The position numbers and the translations under genes were made by a program. Positions 22,563 through 34,556 of a DNA stretch of 64,000 nucleotides are shown here, piece by piece. Source of the DNA: Globodera rostochiensis. Its lineage: Eukaryota > Nematoda > Chromadorea > Rhabditida > Heteroderidae. Every line of letters begins with the position of its first letter. Position 1 is the stretch's first letter. A model generated the notes under the pieces. It had not been told where the DNA came from. It saw only the letters and a list, made by a program, of their open reading frames with translations, and made no database searches. The DNA lies in the NCBI GenBank assembly GCA_018350325.1, contig JAEVLN010000024.1:837248-901247 (forward strand), in the 5' to 3' direction.

Positions 22563-24932
22563 GTGTTTCATTTCTTTACTCATGTTTGTAGATTTTCATT
22601 AATTTCTCCTTTTTTAACTTTTTATTAAATTCAAATTAATAAATATTGTCGTTGTATTCGCTTTTTATTTATTTGAGTAAACGCGTTTCATTTTTATTCC
22701 TTTGTTAATGCAAAATATTTCACGTTGATTATTGTGTATCGTAAAATTAACAAAACGGCAATATTATAGACTGCGATTTATTGGCTACAACTTTTATTTA
22801 TTTTTTAATCGTTTTTGCACTTTTTTTTATTTTATTTGCCATTTTACTCTGAATATAAAATCCTAAAATTAAAAAACAGATAAAAGTTGGATTTCCTGAT
22901 CCAGAAGTTGGTTTTTGAACATAAAGTGATTGAATTGTTGTAGGAAACTAGCAAATTTTGGCTTTATTTTAACACTTTTTACTTTCATTTTAGGTCAAAT
23001 GATATTTTTTGATATTTTGATCTTAAATATCTTGTTTTTTGTCCTCTTTTTCCTCAGCAAAGCTTAATGACTTTAATAATTTATTTATACCAGTCCTTTT
23101 TTTTATTTGTTTAACGATATATTTATTACTGCGTTTGTTTTTTGTTATTTTTCTGGCTCCTCTTGAAGTTTTAGTTTAAATTTCATTTTGTCCTTGAAAT
23201 TAACAAATATAATTATTCCAGATTTTTTTATAATTATATTATTATTAATAGTTAATCTGATGTAAGATTTTGAAAACTTGTGTTAAGCGATGCACGCATT
23301 TTAATTGATTTTAAATAAGTATTTTTCATGCGTATTTACTACACTGCCAAATTTTAATTTATTAACATAAGTTGAAGCATTATGTTTAAAGAACAAAAAA
23401 TAAAAAGAAAAATGTTTTTGTTGTGACACTTGGTTTGATTGATTGATTACTCTAACTATTTGGTTATCTTTTAGTTTTTTTTCGATATTATCTATACAAT
23501 TATGTTATTATTAGATATGGGTTAAATAGTTCAAATTAAAATCAAATATTAAATGTACGGAAAATTTTTTTTGGCTATCTGTTATATTAATTTATTTAGT
23601 TCATTTAAATGTCAGCTCTTTTGTAGTTTTATATAAAAATAATTTTAATATTTTTTATAATTTACGTTTTATTTATTAGATCAAAGTTTTTAGTAGATTA
23701 AATAAGTTTCTTCTTTTAATGTAAGGTAATATAATTAATTTATTATTCAATAAATTTCTCATATTGGTGGCACTTTAATAAACTTATGATTTTGTAAAGG
23801 TCTGTTTTAATTTAAATGATTAATAACATTTGAATAAAAGTGTGTATAAAGTTTTTTTTGTTTAATTTTGTTAAAAGAATAGTTTTTGTCTTTATTTTAA
23901 CTTTAATTTTACTCTAAATATTTTGTACTATTTAAGACATTATTTGATTTTATATTTATTGAGTATATTTTAATATTAAATTATTTTTGTGAATTTTTTA
24001 TAAATTGCCACACACAAATTAGTGAGCTGTTTGGGTGCCGTATTTCCTTTTCCGTAGCAAATATAATGGTTACTAAAACAGCAGTACCGTAGGGAATTGG
24101 GGACGGCGATTTATTCTCATTTGTCAGGGGGGGGAAAGCGAACTGATTATTGAGGTTCGAAGCCCGTAAAAGTCGCTTTCGTTCCTCTTTTTCCCCGGAA
24201 ATGTACTGTCCGAGATGACCGTATCTTTTTACAAGTTTAATTATTTTTTCGTTAATGAATAATAATATAGTTAATTTTTGTATAATATATAAATAAGCAT
24301 TATTGTTGGTCTATACAAAAGTATTTGGTAGCATAAATTAATGATTTATAATTATCGTATTTTTTACAATTAATATACTTTATTAATATGGTAACATTTT
24401 GATTCAATAAATATTCTAAATTTTATTTTTTGAAATTATCGAATTCGGTAGTACAAAAGTAATTTAATAAATTTTTAATACTTTTCTATAGAATAAAGTT
24501 AACATAATTTTGAAGAATTTAATTAATTTAAAATCGTTCCAAATTAAAAATTTCCCGAGTGAAATTTAGTCCAAAATTCTAATCGATGATGTATTGGACA
24601 AATTGCACTTACTAGTGAAGGCTGAGCCCTAAATTTAATGAAACGTGACCCCGAGACTCGAGCATTTACCCCCAAAAATTTGTTTTATTCAGGGGCAAAC
24701 TAGGGTTGCGCCCCGACTTAAGAGATTTAATATACGGTATTTTGTGAAGATTGTGATGAAAATGCTAAAAATTGGTTGTGATTTTTTAAAATTACAAAAC
24801 AAAAGGGTCACCCTATGGTGTTTTTTCTTAGATTTTATTAAAAATGCCTTCAAAAAATAGAAATATTTTTTAATTTTTAAAAATTGTTTCCTTTTCGAAC
24901 CAAGTTTATTAAAAAAGGAAAAAATCATTTAC
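22563..24932. other. T-rich DNA with an unassigned GC-rich island
   Basis: Mostly T-rich with no supported gene. The segment at 23,440-23,600 recurs at 34,400-34,560. About 24,040-24,230 is a GC-richer island with a G-run (24,127-24,134) that begins near 'taccgtagggaat'; it is possibly a transposon fragment. 24,600-24,720 has 'ccccgagactcgagc', like the 8-kb hAT-like core. Confidence 0.5.
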
Positions 24933-24993
24933 ACAGTCGGGGTTTGACCCACAACCCTGGCACTCAAAATCACACACCATTATGCCAGCAAGG
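24933..24993 (-). ncRNA. t-RNA-like pol III promoter boxes (SINE head or tRNA pseudogene)
   Basis: On the minus strand 'ctggcataatggtgtg' fits an A-box (TGGCnnAnTGG) and 'gtgggtcaaaccccgac' fits a B-box (GGTTCAAACC-like), about 35 nt apart as in tRNA genes. The anticodon arm and acceptor stem do not pair convincingly, so a tRNA-derived SINE or pseudogene is more likely than a working tRNA. Confidence 0.35.
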
Positions 24994-25443
24994 AAAAAAT
25001 AAAAAGAATTTAAAAAATTTTCACTAGAGAAACTTGAACCTTTATCAAATATATTACCCAATCAGGTTTAACTGTTCAATTGTACCCTGTTCTAGTTGAT
25101 TCAATCTTTTAAATTTAATTTATTCATTATTGTTTGATTAGGCTCATTGTGCTCATCAGCCATTGAAAAATTAAATCTCAACTATAACATTTCTTAGAAA
25201 TTTTATTGCATTAAAGGCATTGATGGTGTTACTATATAAATAAAATTTAGATTTATCTTTATTCTGTGTTTGCTGTACAATTTTAATGTTTGACTAGAAG
25301 GATAATCATAAAATATTTTCAATTAATTTTGATTATAATTTTAGTTCAATTCAACATTTAATTTTTCAGTGCATATTTATTATTAATAGTTTTGTTGGCA
25401 AATCATTGAATTTATAACGTAAATGTTAATGTAATAGGTCTAG

Positions 25444-25520
25444 GAAGCGATTGACGATAAATTGGTGTATATGGCAAATCAGTTCAATGGCTTTTTCGCG
25501 AAAGTGGGTTTAAGATTTGG
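25444..25520 (+). pseudogene. Fragment of a non-LTR retrotransposon ORF2 linker
   Basis: The frame reads EAIDDKLVYMANQFNGFFAK then VG. The block (I/M)AN-x-FN-x-FF-x-x-VG is characteristic of the segment between endonuclease and reverse transcriptase in CR1/Jockey/L2-type LINEs. The frame stays open to 25,656 but loses resemblance. It is best read as a short, 5'- and 3'-truncated LINE relic and not a host exon. Confidence 0.5.
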
Positions 25521-26184
25521 TCTCGTGCTCCCGAATTCCAAATTTTTTGTTTTCGTTCACACGGTTTTCATTTTTTCAAATATTTTTCCCAGATTTCGCG
25601 CTTTTAAAAAAATTATATTTTATTTGTTAATTTGTTTTTTAATTTTAAAAGGTTGAAACATTAGTTATTATCATTAATTTTTCAGTTAATATATTTTTTT
25701 AGTGACAAGGTATTTTTTATTCGTTTTAGATGATAAAATATTTTACTCCTTAATTTTTTTATTCGAATTTTAATATTTTTAATAACCTTTTAAGCATGGT
25801 AACGAAGTTGAATCGGCTTCATAATAATGAATATATATTTGTTATTTTTATTTAAGTATTTTTGAAAATTTATATTGGTTTAATCTGCTTATTTCGCAGC
25901 ACTAATTATTTAAAATAATTTTAGAAATATATTTTTTTAGTTTTAATCTATTTTATCTACTTACTCTTGTAAGTGTATGTTTAAATATTATTGTCAATTT
26001 TAAATGTTTTCTTCGAAATGGTGATGAGTAGAAGATACGTTGGTTTAAATACCGCGTTTATCTTCAATTAAGTATTATTGCTTAATACTCATATATATTT
26101 TAAGTAATTTTTTAACTTCGGCAAATTACTTTGAATTATTTAAGTTATAATATTTTTGTTATTGAATCCTTAATACTTTATTTT

Positions 26185-26262
26185 TGACATCACATACCCA
26201 TGAAGCTCGCACGCGTTTGGTTAGGGTACAACAATACCAATTGCGAGATCGCAGAGAGACAG
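26185..26262 (+). CDS. Candidate exon, paralog at 35.6 kb
   Basis: The frame reads TSHTHEARTRLVRVQQYQLR then DRRET up to CAG|GTTTTT. The island is GC-rich and basic. The paralogous site at 35,604-35,665 lacks the first 24 bases and diverges at the 3' end. Product not recognised. Confidence 0.35.
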
Positions 26263-27515
26263 GTTTTTATATTTTTATTAATATACTAATTATTTTGAAA
26301 CTTCGCGTGCATCCCTATGTAGTTGTTGTCGTCTGCAATTTTGGTTTTTTTATTTATAGATTTACTTATTTATTTTGTTTTATTCAAACGAATCTGCTTT
26401 TAATTCATTCTTAACTTTTTAAAATGTAAACCACATTAAATATGGGTAATCTTATTAAAAATTTCACATAAGTCGTGTCTGGAGACTAAAATCAGTTTCA
26501 GATGTTGTTTAAAAGGTTGAATTATACTACCTTTAAAATAATATTGTTTTGTTTTGTTTTTATTAATTGTTCATTTACATATCAAGACAACACAATTTGC
26601 TTTATTTATATTTAATAGCTATTTAAATTAAGACTTAATTGTTTTATAATCGCTTCAAATTTGTTTTTTGATGAAAAATATTATTTATTAATTTTAATTT
26701 TAAAGTTTTTTACACTACAGAAGTTTCTTATTTTTGGATAAATCCAATCGGGCATTTTTTACATTCAGTTCAAATGAAACTTTACCCGAAGTTGATTTTG
26801 TGGTTGTTGGAAAAATGTACGGCTGCATTTTGATTATTTACCTAATATCATTTTACAAATACTCAAAATAATCACTTCCATTATTGTTTTTTATTTATAT
26901 TAACTCATATTGAATAGTCTATCCTCCTTTTCATTTAGAATTTAAATGTATATATTTGCATTTTTGAATCGAATATTATTTATTTATTTTCTATTTGCAA
27001 ATAATAATAAAGTTTATTTTTGAAGGATGTTGGTAAATTTTGAATGTCGATTTAAAAGGAATGGCAAAATCCTTGGGTGTTTATTATTGATTATGTGTTC
27101 CAAAGTTGACACAGTCAATTAAGATGTTTTGTAGTAATAGGTAATATCCTTTCCAAATTTGAGAAAATTCACTTGCAATTAAATCTAAGATGGTGTCAGG
27201 TTTTTCTTAAAATTTTCTTTTAAAGAATATCTTGAAACACACGCCCTTAGAGATGGTTGATTTTAATATATTTTTTATTTATTAAAACATTTTTAAGTTT
27301 TTGTACCTCTCCGATTGAAAGTAATTTTATTATCTACTTATCTTTTATTTTATTGATATATTACAAATTTATCGTCATTTATAGCTTATTTATGTAGGTG
27401 CCGAGTTTATGATTTCTAATGGGTACTTTGTTTACTCATAAAGTTAAAAAATTTTAGTCAATGCCATTTTGACGAATAAACGCGTTACAAACCTTCTTGT
27501 TGATTCATTATATAA

Positions 27516-27632
27516 ATGTTTTACTTTAATGCCCAAATATATGATCGGATTCGCACAGTCTGGTTCTTCATAATACCATTCTTCCGTGTTGAATCCGATT
27601 CCGGCATGGGAGTGCGTGCCGGGAGCCCTTAA
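27516..27632 (+). CDS. Candidate terminal exon or small ORF, 38 codons
   Basis: From an in-frame ATG it reads MFYFNAQIYDRIRTVWFFII then PFFRVESDSGMGVRAGSP and stops. The part from about 27,543 is clearly GC-richer and protein-like. No acceptor stands out. Function unknown. Confidence 0.32.
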   Translation: MFYFNAQIYDRIRTVWFFIIPFFRVESDSGMGVRAGSP

Positions 27633-28317
27633 CCATTATACAATCTGCTTAATATTAATTAATTCCAAATTAATCACGCATTATATATTTTAAAGTATTC
27701 TTATATTTAAGAAAAAGATTTTTTTGTTTTTCTTAAAATCTGTTTAAGCTTTTCCATTATTTCATGAATAATTAATTATTGTTTTAAAAATTTAAATCAT
27801 GTAATGTTCTAGCTGTTGCTTATTGTATAAATGCTCTTTAATTTTGATATTATAATTTATTACTTTGATCTATTTATGGTGATATTATACTTTTTTATTG
27901 GTCATTTTCTATTAAATTATGATAATTTCATTAGGCTGGACCAAACTTGAATGTTTTTAGATATATAAAATATTTTAAATGAAGAAATTTTGTATTTATA
28001 TGTAGTCATTTTTTTTTTTGAATTGTGCATATAAAAGTGTTGTTACATAATCTTGAAACAATTAAATTTAAATAATTCAATTGTTGATTTATTTGTTATT
28101 TTAGTATACATGCCTTTTCTTCCATACATCATAAATAAATAATTGCTTAAATTTTAAAAAATAATATTAATTTATAATTTAAATTTTCTTTTTGGTTTTT
28201 TTAAAATTTAATGAATGTTTTATAAATTAACTTTTTTGGAGACTTTAAACCTCGGCTTATAAAGTAATTCATTTTTGCTTCTTATATTGTTTAAATTCAT
28301 TCTCAAACGCTTTTGAT

Positions 28318-28440
28318 GAAAATTAGGGTAGAGGGCAAATGATATGTGTTCTGTTGGGGATGGCGTCGTTTGTGTTGGGAAGGTGGGGGGAGAGAGTGAA
28401 ATCGATGAATGAATTGTTGGGCGAAGAGGGAATTTGTGGT
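28318..28440 (+). repeat. G-rich family C, copy 1
   Basis: It carries 'gggcaaatgatatgtgttct', 'gttggggatggcgtcgtt', a G-rich run and 'atcgatgaatgaattgttgg'. The same order recurs at 29,195-29,320. Related pieces occur at 18.1, 42.35 and (inverted) 50.1 kb. Confidence 0.75.
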
Positions 28441-28814
28441 TTTTAAAAATAATCCAATTTCATATTCATAGTTTGCTGTGTTTTTTCATGAAGTTGGATT
28501 TTTTAGTTTCAAATTTTCTATTTATACATTTAAATGGACTTAGCTTTTTGTTTTTTTTTAATTTAATGGATATTTCGTAAATTATTTTTTTAAAAATATT
28601 ATTTTTTAATTGGCGTTGAACCTTGGCTTATAAAGCAATTCATTTTTTCGAACGCTTTTGATGAAAATTAATACAAATGGCATAAAAAGGCCAAAGATTT
28701 TATTTTAATAATAGCATTCAATTAAATAAAAATAGCTAATGTGTAGTCTTTTCTTTTTGGGAAATTTTGTTCAATTACCTGAAATAAACACATTCAAAGG
28801 GGGGGGGGGGGGGT

Positions 28815-29188
28815 GACGGTCGGGCTCAGTTTGGCGCGGCTCAGTTTGGCGCCGACGTGTTTGAAACCTTATAACTTTTTGTTTGTTTGATCAAACCAAG
28901 CATTTTTGGTATCATTCGAAATCACTATGTCTGTAGATGCTATAATAGAAAAGAGCTAAGCGATTCGACTTAAACAAAGGAAGTTATGAGTCACCGCGCT
29001 AAACTGTCACGAAAAATGGCAATTTCACACATTTTAAGCTATAACTTTTTTTCAAAAAGACGAATCGGTTAGCTTTAGCTTGATCAAAGGTTCAGCCTAC
29101 TAAGAGCTTTTGTATTATACCAATTTTGTTTGATTTGCTTTCCTAATAACTATGTTGTGACTGATAGCGCCAAAACGAGCGGATCCTG
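28815..29188. mobile_element. Insertion of about 374 bp relative to the 39.4-kb paralog
   Basis: The paralog has '...cacattcaaatggggg(n)aaggtaggtgaag'. Here the poly-G is followed by extra DNA before 'gggaggtgaag'. The insert has imperfect inverted ends around 'cagtttggcgc' and 'gcgccaaaac'. No clear target duplication is visible because the junction lies in poly-G. It is a candidate small DNA element. Confidence 0.5.
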
Positions 29189-29194
29189 GGAGGT

Positions 29195-29320
29195 GAAGTA
29201 GGGGGCAAATGATATGTGTTCTGTTGGGGATGGCGTCGTTTTGTGTTGGGGGAGAGGGGGAGGGGGGGAGGGTGCGTGAAATCGATGAATGAATTGTTGG
29301 GCGAAGTGCTTTTTGTTTTA
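29195..29320 (+). repeat. G-rich family C, copy 2
   Basis: It is near-identical to 28,318-28,440 apart from the length of the G-rich run. Frames on either strand (29,115-29,491) are by-products of the repeat. Confidence 0.75.
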
Positions 29321-29499
29321 TGTTGGTATTCTCCAAAGTTTTTTATTTTTTTCATGAAAATCAAAAAAAATTTTGGGTTAAACTTTAGTTCTTATTTTAT
29401 TATGGAACTACAAAAAAAGGTTAAACACCTTTCTTTATTTTTTAAAAGTGCATTAATGCGCCTTAGCTTTTCCGGCCCATTGCATTGTTAAATCGGCAT

Positions 29500-30688
29500 G
29501 AAAATAAGCATTTTAAGTTAGTATGCAGCTTTTTTCCATTATTTTGGTCGCTTTTTAAAATATTTTTGGTCTAACAGTTTAATTTATACTTTGATATTTC
29601 GCTTTAACCATTATTGTTATAGATGAGGTCTATTCATAACCTCATTAACTTTAGTTTTCTTATTTATACCATTTAAATTTTAACATTAAAAAACATCTTC
29701 AAAAAAAATTCTTAAAAACCCTTCAAAAAGAAGTACCAAATTTTTTAATTTTGACCATTGGTGCCTTTGAAAAACAGCGCTCGGAAGCAACATCCATGAA
29801 TAAATCAATTTATTAATATTTGGATTCTGGTCACTTGCTTTATTGAAGAACCGACCAGGCTTCGAGGTGCTGTCTCAGGATGCATCATTGCTTGTTCCTT
29901 AAGCTGTCTTTAAAAACAAAATGTTCAATAAAAGGAAATGATTTATCCTTGCAATTTTATGGGAACTCACAATATGACTCGGAACTGTTTTCCATCCAAG
30001 TTTAACTACAATGATTATTATCAATCTTTTTAATAAATATAAAAATAAATCCGACATTTAATTCACTTTTTGGTTTTTGTTTTAAATTTAAATCATTTGC
30101 TCAAAAAAATTAAATATATTTTATTAAATTTTTTGCTTGTTTGTATTACAATCATTTTTGAATAAAACTGCATTTTATTGATAGCTATTAAAAATATAAA
30201 CATTTTTTTATATAAAAACCACAGAGAAATGAAGCATGTTTAATGCCATATACTTGTACACATGTAGAACTTGCTTTTGATTGTGCGACATGATTGAGTT
30301 ACATAGTTTTGAATTAAAAAGTTTTATTTGTTATACTTTTATAATCTATTAAGAAATAATTTATTTTCCATTTGTCAGATTGGCGAACCAACAATTATGG
30401 CTGACCTTTATTTTTTAATTAAAATTTATATATTTCAAGCCCCTTTTGATTTTGTTAATATTTAAAGTAACTTTCTTAATTTGTTCTGAATTACTGTGCA
30501 GAAAAGCACAGGCTAAACCAAATTGAGTCAAATCATGATCGGCGTTATTTTGAAAAGCATACTTATAATATTTCATTTTCTGCATTTTGTTATTATTTTT
30601 AATCATTTTTTTGAAACTTCACAATAATTTGAGATACTTTATTAATTCGAATAATTGTAGATAAGTTTCTTTTTTTAAGAGTTAGTTT
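29500..30688. other. T-rich intron-like DNA
   Basis: No gene supported. A small GC island at 29,838-29,902 has an open frame (RPGFEVLSQDASLL) without convincing splice sites. Confidence 0.45.
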
Positions 30689-30690
30689 TA

Positions 30691-31038
30691 TTGCGCACGG
30701 AGAATTGAGCACCAGCAAAAAAAAAAGAAGAATTTCGCACCAAGATTTGCGCACTAGGGATCAAAATTTTTGAAAAAATTTTATACAAAATTGTCTAAAT
30801 TATGTTATTTGATGCGCTGATTGAACTCATGAGCTCAGGGTAGCTTAGAGTCTAACGAACCCCAAGGCTTACTTAATTTTATTTTCTATTGACGAATTCG
30901 TAATCAGCGTATATCAAATAACACTATTTCGAAAATGTTGACTAAAAGGGCCGCCCCTATTGAATTTTTTTTCACGGTGCGCAATTCTCCGTGCGCAATT
31001 CGTCGAAAACTGTCGGTGCGCAATTCTCCAGTGCGCAA
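30691..31038. mobile_element. Foldback element of the 'gcaattctcc' family, member 1
   Basis: The left end TTGCGCACGGAGAATTG and the right end, inverted, TTGCGCACTGGAGAATTG form terminal inverted repeats; the motif is repeated inside the right arm. The right border is supported by the paralog at 40,583, which joins directly to 'aatcaaatagg'. The interior shares 'ctaacgaaccccaagg' with the member at 36.1 kb. Confidence 0.65.
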
Positions 31039-31208
31039 ATCAAATAGGGGTTACTCTTTCATTAAGAGATTTATATTTGGAATTATTTTGGATAGAATAA
31101 ATTTGTACCTGAATAAACCTTGGATTTAAAAAGTTTAATAGAGTTTTTGTATTAATTATACCTAATTTTACAAAGTTTTTGTTTTTAAATTAAATTTTTT
31201 TCGTCCAG

Positions 31209-31280
31209 TTTGAAAAAAGGGAGCCTTTCACCCGTTCCAGTGTTCTAAATCTACGGTGGGCCATCCACCTTCGGCTTTGA
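31209..31280 (+). CDS. Candidate terminal exon after a strong acceptor
   Basis: The acceptor TTTTTTTCGTCCAG is among the best on the + strand. Exactly one frame is open: FEKREPFTRSSVLNLRWAIH then LRL and stop. The island lies in the duplicated interval, but this part has no copy at 40.7 kb. Product unknown. Confidence 0.38.
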   Translation, partial: FEKREPFTRSSVLNLRWAIHLRL

Positions 31281-31759
31281 CATGGCACTAGCATTAAATA
31301 ATAAACTAGTTGTTTAATTCAAATGAATAAGTTGGAAGTATTTGCTATAATTAATTTATTTTTTTAGTTTTTTATACTAATAATTATAATTTTGAGAGAT
31401 TTCGCCAGAAATTTGTCGATTCCACTGAATAAATACCTATAAATAGATTATAGGTTTATCGATAAATTCAATTAGTTTAAATTCTTATTTATATAATGCT
31501 CGTAGATTTGCATTGAATTATGGCTGTTTAATATAAACTCAATTTGAGTGGTCCATTAGTACGTAACATTTTGGGGTTTCTGTTTGTTTTTTTATTTATT
31601 CTATTTAATTATCATGGCTAAAAGTCAAACAATATTTGAATGGATCCAATATAAATATAACATTTTTTTATTTGCAACTCAATGTTTTATGAGCGCTGTG
31701 TCAGACCGATTTTAATTCTGCGAGTTAATAAAATGTATTTTTGTTTATTTCTTTTTAAG

Positions 31760-31841
31760 CAATATTCCAAATTACGTTGTCGTCCTTTCTGGCATCTGGT
31801 TGTGGTATGACGAAGAGGCGGCAGAGTTTTTTGAAGTGTAG
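31760..31841 (+). CDS. Candidate exon with EVH1/PH-like helix, copy 1
   Basis: After TTCTTTTTAAG the frame reads c|NIPNYVVVLSGIWLWYDEEA then AEFFEV and TAG. A copy at 40,998-41,095 keeps (V/D)EEAAEFFEV, and in that stretch four of five codon differences are silent, strong evidence for past coding. The GIW-x-(W/F)-Y-(D/E)-E-E... pattern recalls the last strand and helix of EVH1/PH-type domains such as DCP1 or WASP-type WH1. This is a suggestion from memory of those families only. Confidence 0.42.
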
Positions 31842-32747
31842 AGATGACATAATAAATGTAAAAAACGACAGCGTAAAAATCACTATGTCTTTAAAATAAT
31901 TATCATAAATCCGAACCAAATATGTTTTCATTTAATTTATAAAGTTGAATTTTTTTCTATTTTTGTAATCTATTCACTTAAACTAATGTTTTTTTATGTT
32001 TAAATGGTATTTAAATTTATTAATGTCTAAAATACTCTCAATGTATTTAAATTTATCATTAAACTAATTTAGCTATTGCAATGCCATGATTTTTATTATT
32101 TTTGGGTTGTTTATTCAAAGTATTTTTTAATTGATGGTAATATTTAAGATTAAAATATTGTTATTATTGAATATTATAATAATTTAGCGTTGAATGATTT
32201 ATTGGTGGCATTTAGCGTAAAATAAAATTCGATTAATAAACTTTTCTATTTAAGTTTTGATAAAATTTAGCAGTCAAAAATATTTATTTTAATTTCTTAC
32301 TGGGTTTCTTTTTTCAGTTTCTTGTTGTAAATGTTGGATTGTTTATCGATTGTGCTTAAATATTTGAATTTTTTTGCAAAAAATATTTTATTTTTATCAA
32401 GGTTTAATGGGTTTTAATGAAGTGTGATTTGTTTTTTATTTTTTTGGGTTATCCGATTAATAAAATTTGAATCTTGTGCTGACATTCTGCATGTATAGCT
32501 GCGAAGGTGGCGATTTGTTTTGTGCGATTTTCATTTTAAATGGATTTTAATAAAATGTGATTTAATTCACACTTTTTATTCAGTTGAATAATGCGAAATG
32601 CTATAGTATATCAAAGAACGACGTTCCGTGTAATTTATAATTATAATTTTTTTATTCAGGGTTTGGGTCGAGTTAAATTACGAAATATAGAAGCTGTTCT
32701 TTCTTTTATTATAATATTTACGTTTATATTTATTCATAGAAAATAAC

Positions 32748-34204
32748 GTGCTGGGTCGTTTCGTAAAAACTGCCACCATGGGCGTTTCGTAAATTCGCCA
32801 TCAAGGGGCGTTTCGTAAATGCGCCATTATGGGCGTTTCGTAAATTCGCCAGGGCGTTTCGTAAATCTGCCATTATGGGCGTTTCGTAAATCTGCCACTA
32901 TGGGCGTTTCGTAAATTCGCCATCAAGGGGCGTTTCGTAAATCTGCCATTATGGGCGTTTCGTAAATCTGCCACTATGGGCGTTTCGTAAATTCGCCACT
33001 ATTATATATATAAATATATACACATTTTTATCGAACGAAAGGAATTAAAATTTTATTAACAAATATATAAAAATATAATTCAGAAAGATGTAGGTAGTAA
33101 ATTTTCCATTATCCTTTCTATTCAATTTGCCTTCCCTTTGAATTGCTCTCCAAAAATTCGAACTGACCAACATAAAAAACTCTAAACGATAAATTCATGT
33201 TAATTTAATTGACTAAATTCGTCCAATTTTCCCAATAAATCTCCGCGTGTTTTTATTTCTTTCTTAAAATACAGCTCAAGATGCAAATTCTTCAAAACTA
33301 ATGCCACAAATTAAAATTTGCTGTGCAGATAACATTAAAGTTACTAAAAATGTAATCGCCTTCATCGTCGAGAGCGGAATAGGTGAATAAATTATTGTGA
33401 GGCTTTCAATTTATTTATCTGATCTGACGTTTACAAAATTATTTTGATCGATGAAAAATGTGTATGCACTTAATATATACATGTATATTATATTAATATA
33501 TAGTGGCAGATTTGTCTGATCTGAATTTTACAAAATTATTTTGATCGATAAAAATGTGTATTAGTGCAGATTTGTCTGATCTGAAGTTTACAAAATTATT
33601 TTGATCGATAAAAATGTGTATTAGTGCAGATTTGTCTGATCTGAAGTTTACAAAACTATTTTGATCGATAAAAATGTGTATCCACTTAATATATACATGT
33701 ATATTATATTAATATATAGTGGCAGATTTGTCTGATCTGAAGTTTACAAAATTATTTTGATCGATAAAAATGTGTATCCACTTAATATATACATGTATAT
33801 TATATTAATATATAGTGGCAGATTTGTCTGATCTGAAGTTTACAAAATTATTTTGATCGATAAAAATGTGTATCCACTTAATATATACATGTATATTATA
33901 TTAATATATAGTGGCAGATTTGTCTGATCTGAAGTTTACAAAATTATTTTGATCGATAAAAATGTGTATCCACTTAATATATACATGTTTATTATATTAA
34001 TATAATAGTGACAGATTTACGAAACGCCCATAATGGCAGATTTACGAAACGCCCTGGCGAATTTACGAAACGCCCATAGTGGCAGATTTACGAAACGCCC
34101 ATAGTGGCAGATTTACGAAACGCCCATAATGGCAGATTTACGAAACGACCTGGCGAATTTACGAAACGCCCATGGTGGCAGATTTTACGAAACGACCTAG
34201 CACC
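32748..34204. mobile_element. Foldback transposon, 1,457 bp, TSD GAAAATAAC
   Basis: The arms are inverted arrays of about 25-bp units ('gggcgtttcgtaaatctgcc' and variants): left 32,748-33,003, right 34,012-34,204. The ends are GTGCTGGGTCG and, inverted, GGTGCTAGGTCG. The exact 9-bp duplication GAAAATAAC flanks it at 32,739-32,747 and 34,205-34,213. The empty site is visible in the paralogs at 4,678 and (inverted) 5,550, where GAAAATAAC occurs once in the same context. Tandem-repeat inverted arms and 9-bp TSDs match foldback elements of the Mutator/FB type. There is no transposase. Confidence 0.92.
33410..34005. repeat. Internal 96-bp tandem array of the foldback element
   Basis: The units contain 'cagatttgtctgatctgaag', 'ttattttgatcgataaaaat' and 'cacttaatatatacatg'. 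Full units are 96 bp. Two consecutive units near 33,560-33,680 are shortened to about 60 bp. Each full unit starts with 'gtggcagattt', as do arm units, so arm and core arrays are probably related. Confidence 0.85.
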
Positions 34205-34556
34205 GAAAATAACATATATATTAACAACTTTTTTCACCCATACTTATTGATAGTGTGATTTAATATTCGATTTTCGTTATTATATAATTTTCTGAATTCG
34301 TGATTTGAATTACTAAAAAATTTTAATTTTTTTAATAAAGCTTTTATCATTTAACAATTTATTTAAATGTAAACTATAGCAAATAATCAGGTCACTTGTT
34401 TGAGTGATTGATTAACCTAACTATTTGGTTATCTTTTAGTTTTTCGATATTTATCTATACAATTATGTTATTATCATATATGTGTTAAGTGATTCTATTA
34501 AAATCAAATATTAAATGTACTGAAATTTTTTTTTTATATCTGTTATATCAATCTAC

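Larger units (their letters stand above)
23440..31930. repeat. Segmental duplication, proximal copy
   Basis: Several blocks in this interval recur in the same order at 34.4-41.2 kb: 23,440-23,600 with 34,400-34,560; 26,100-26,500 with 35,510-37,020; 28,440-28,800 with 39,030-39,400; 31,045-31,930 with 40,587-41,180. The offset varies from 9.4 to 11 kb because transposons and indels differ between copies. Confidence 0.7.

Noticed and set aside
25462..25656. 64-codon host ORF
   Set aside because: Its only informative part, ANQFNGFFAKVG, is a LINE ORF2 signature; the rest is T-rich noise.
27540..27635. tRNA gene
   Set aside because: The GC-rich island has a 'gcgaatccga' stretch on the minus strand, but no cloverleaf can be drawn; a plus-strand open frame explains it better.
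33410..34005. Possible CRISPR-like array (96-bp units)
   Set aside because: The units are contiguous tandem copies without variable spacers and lie inside a foldback transposon in eukaryotic DNA.
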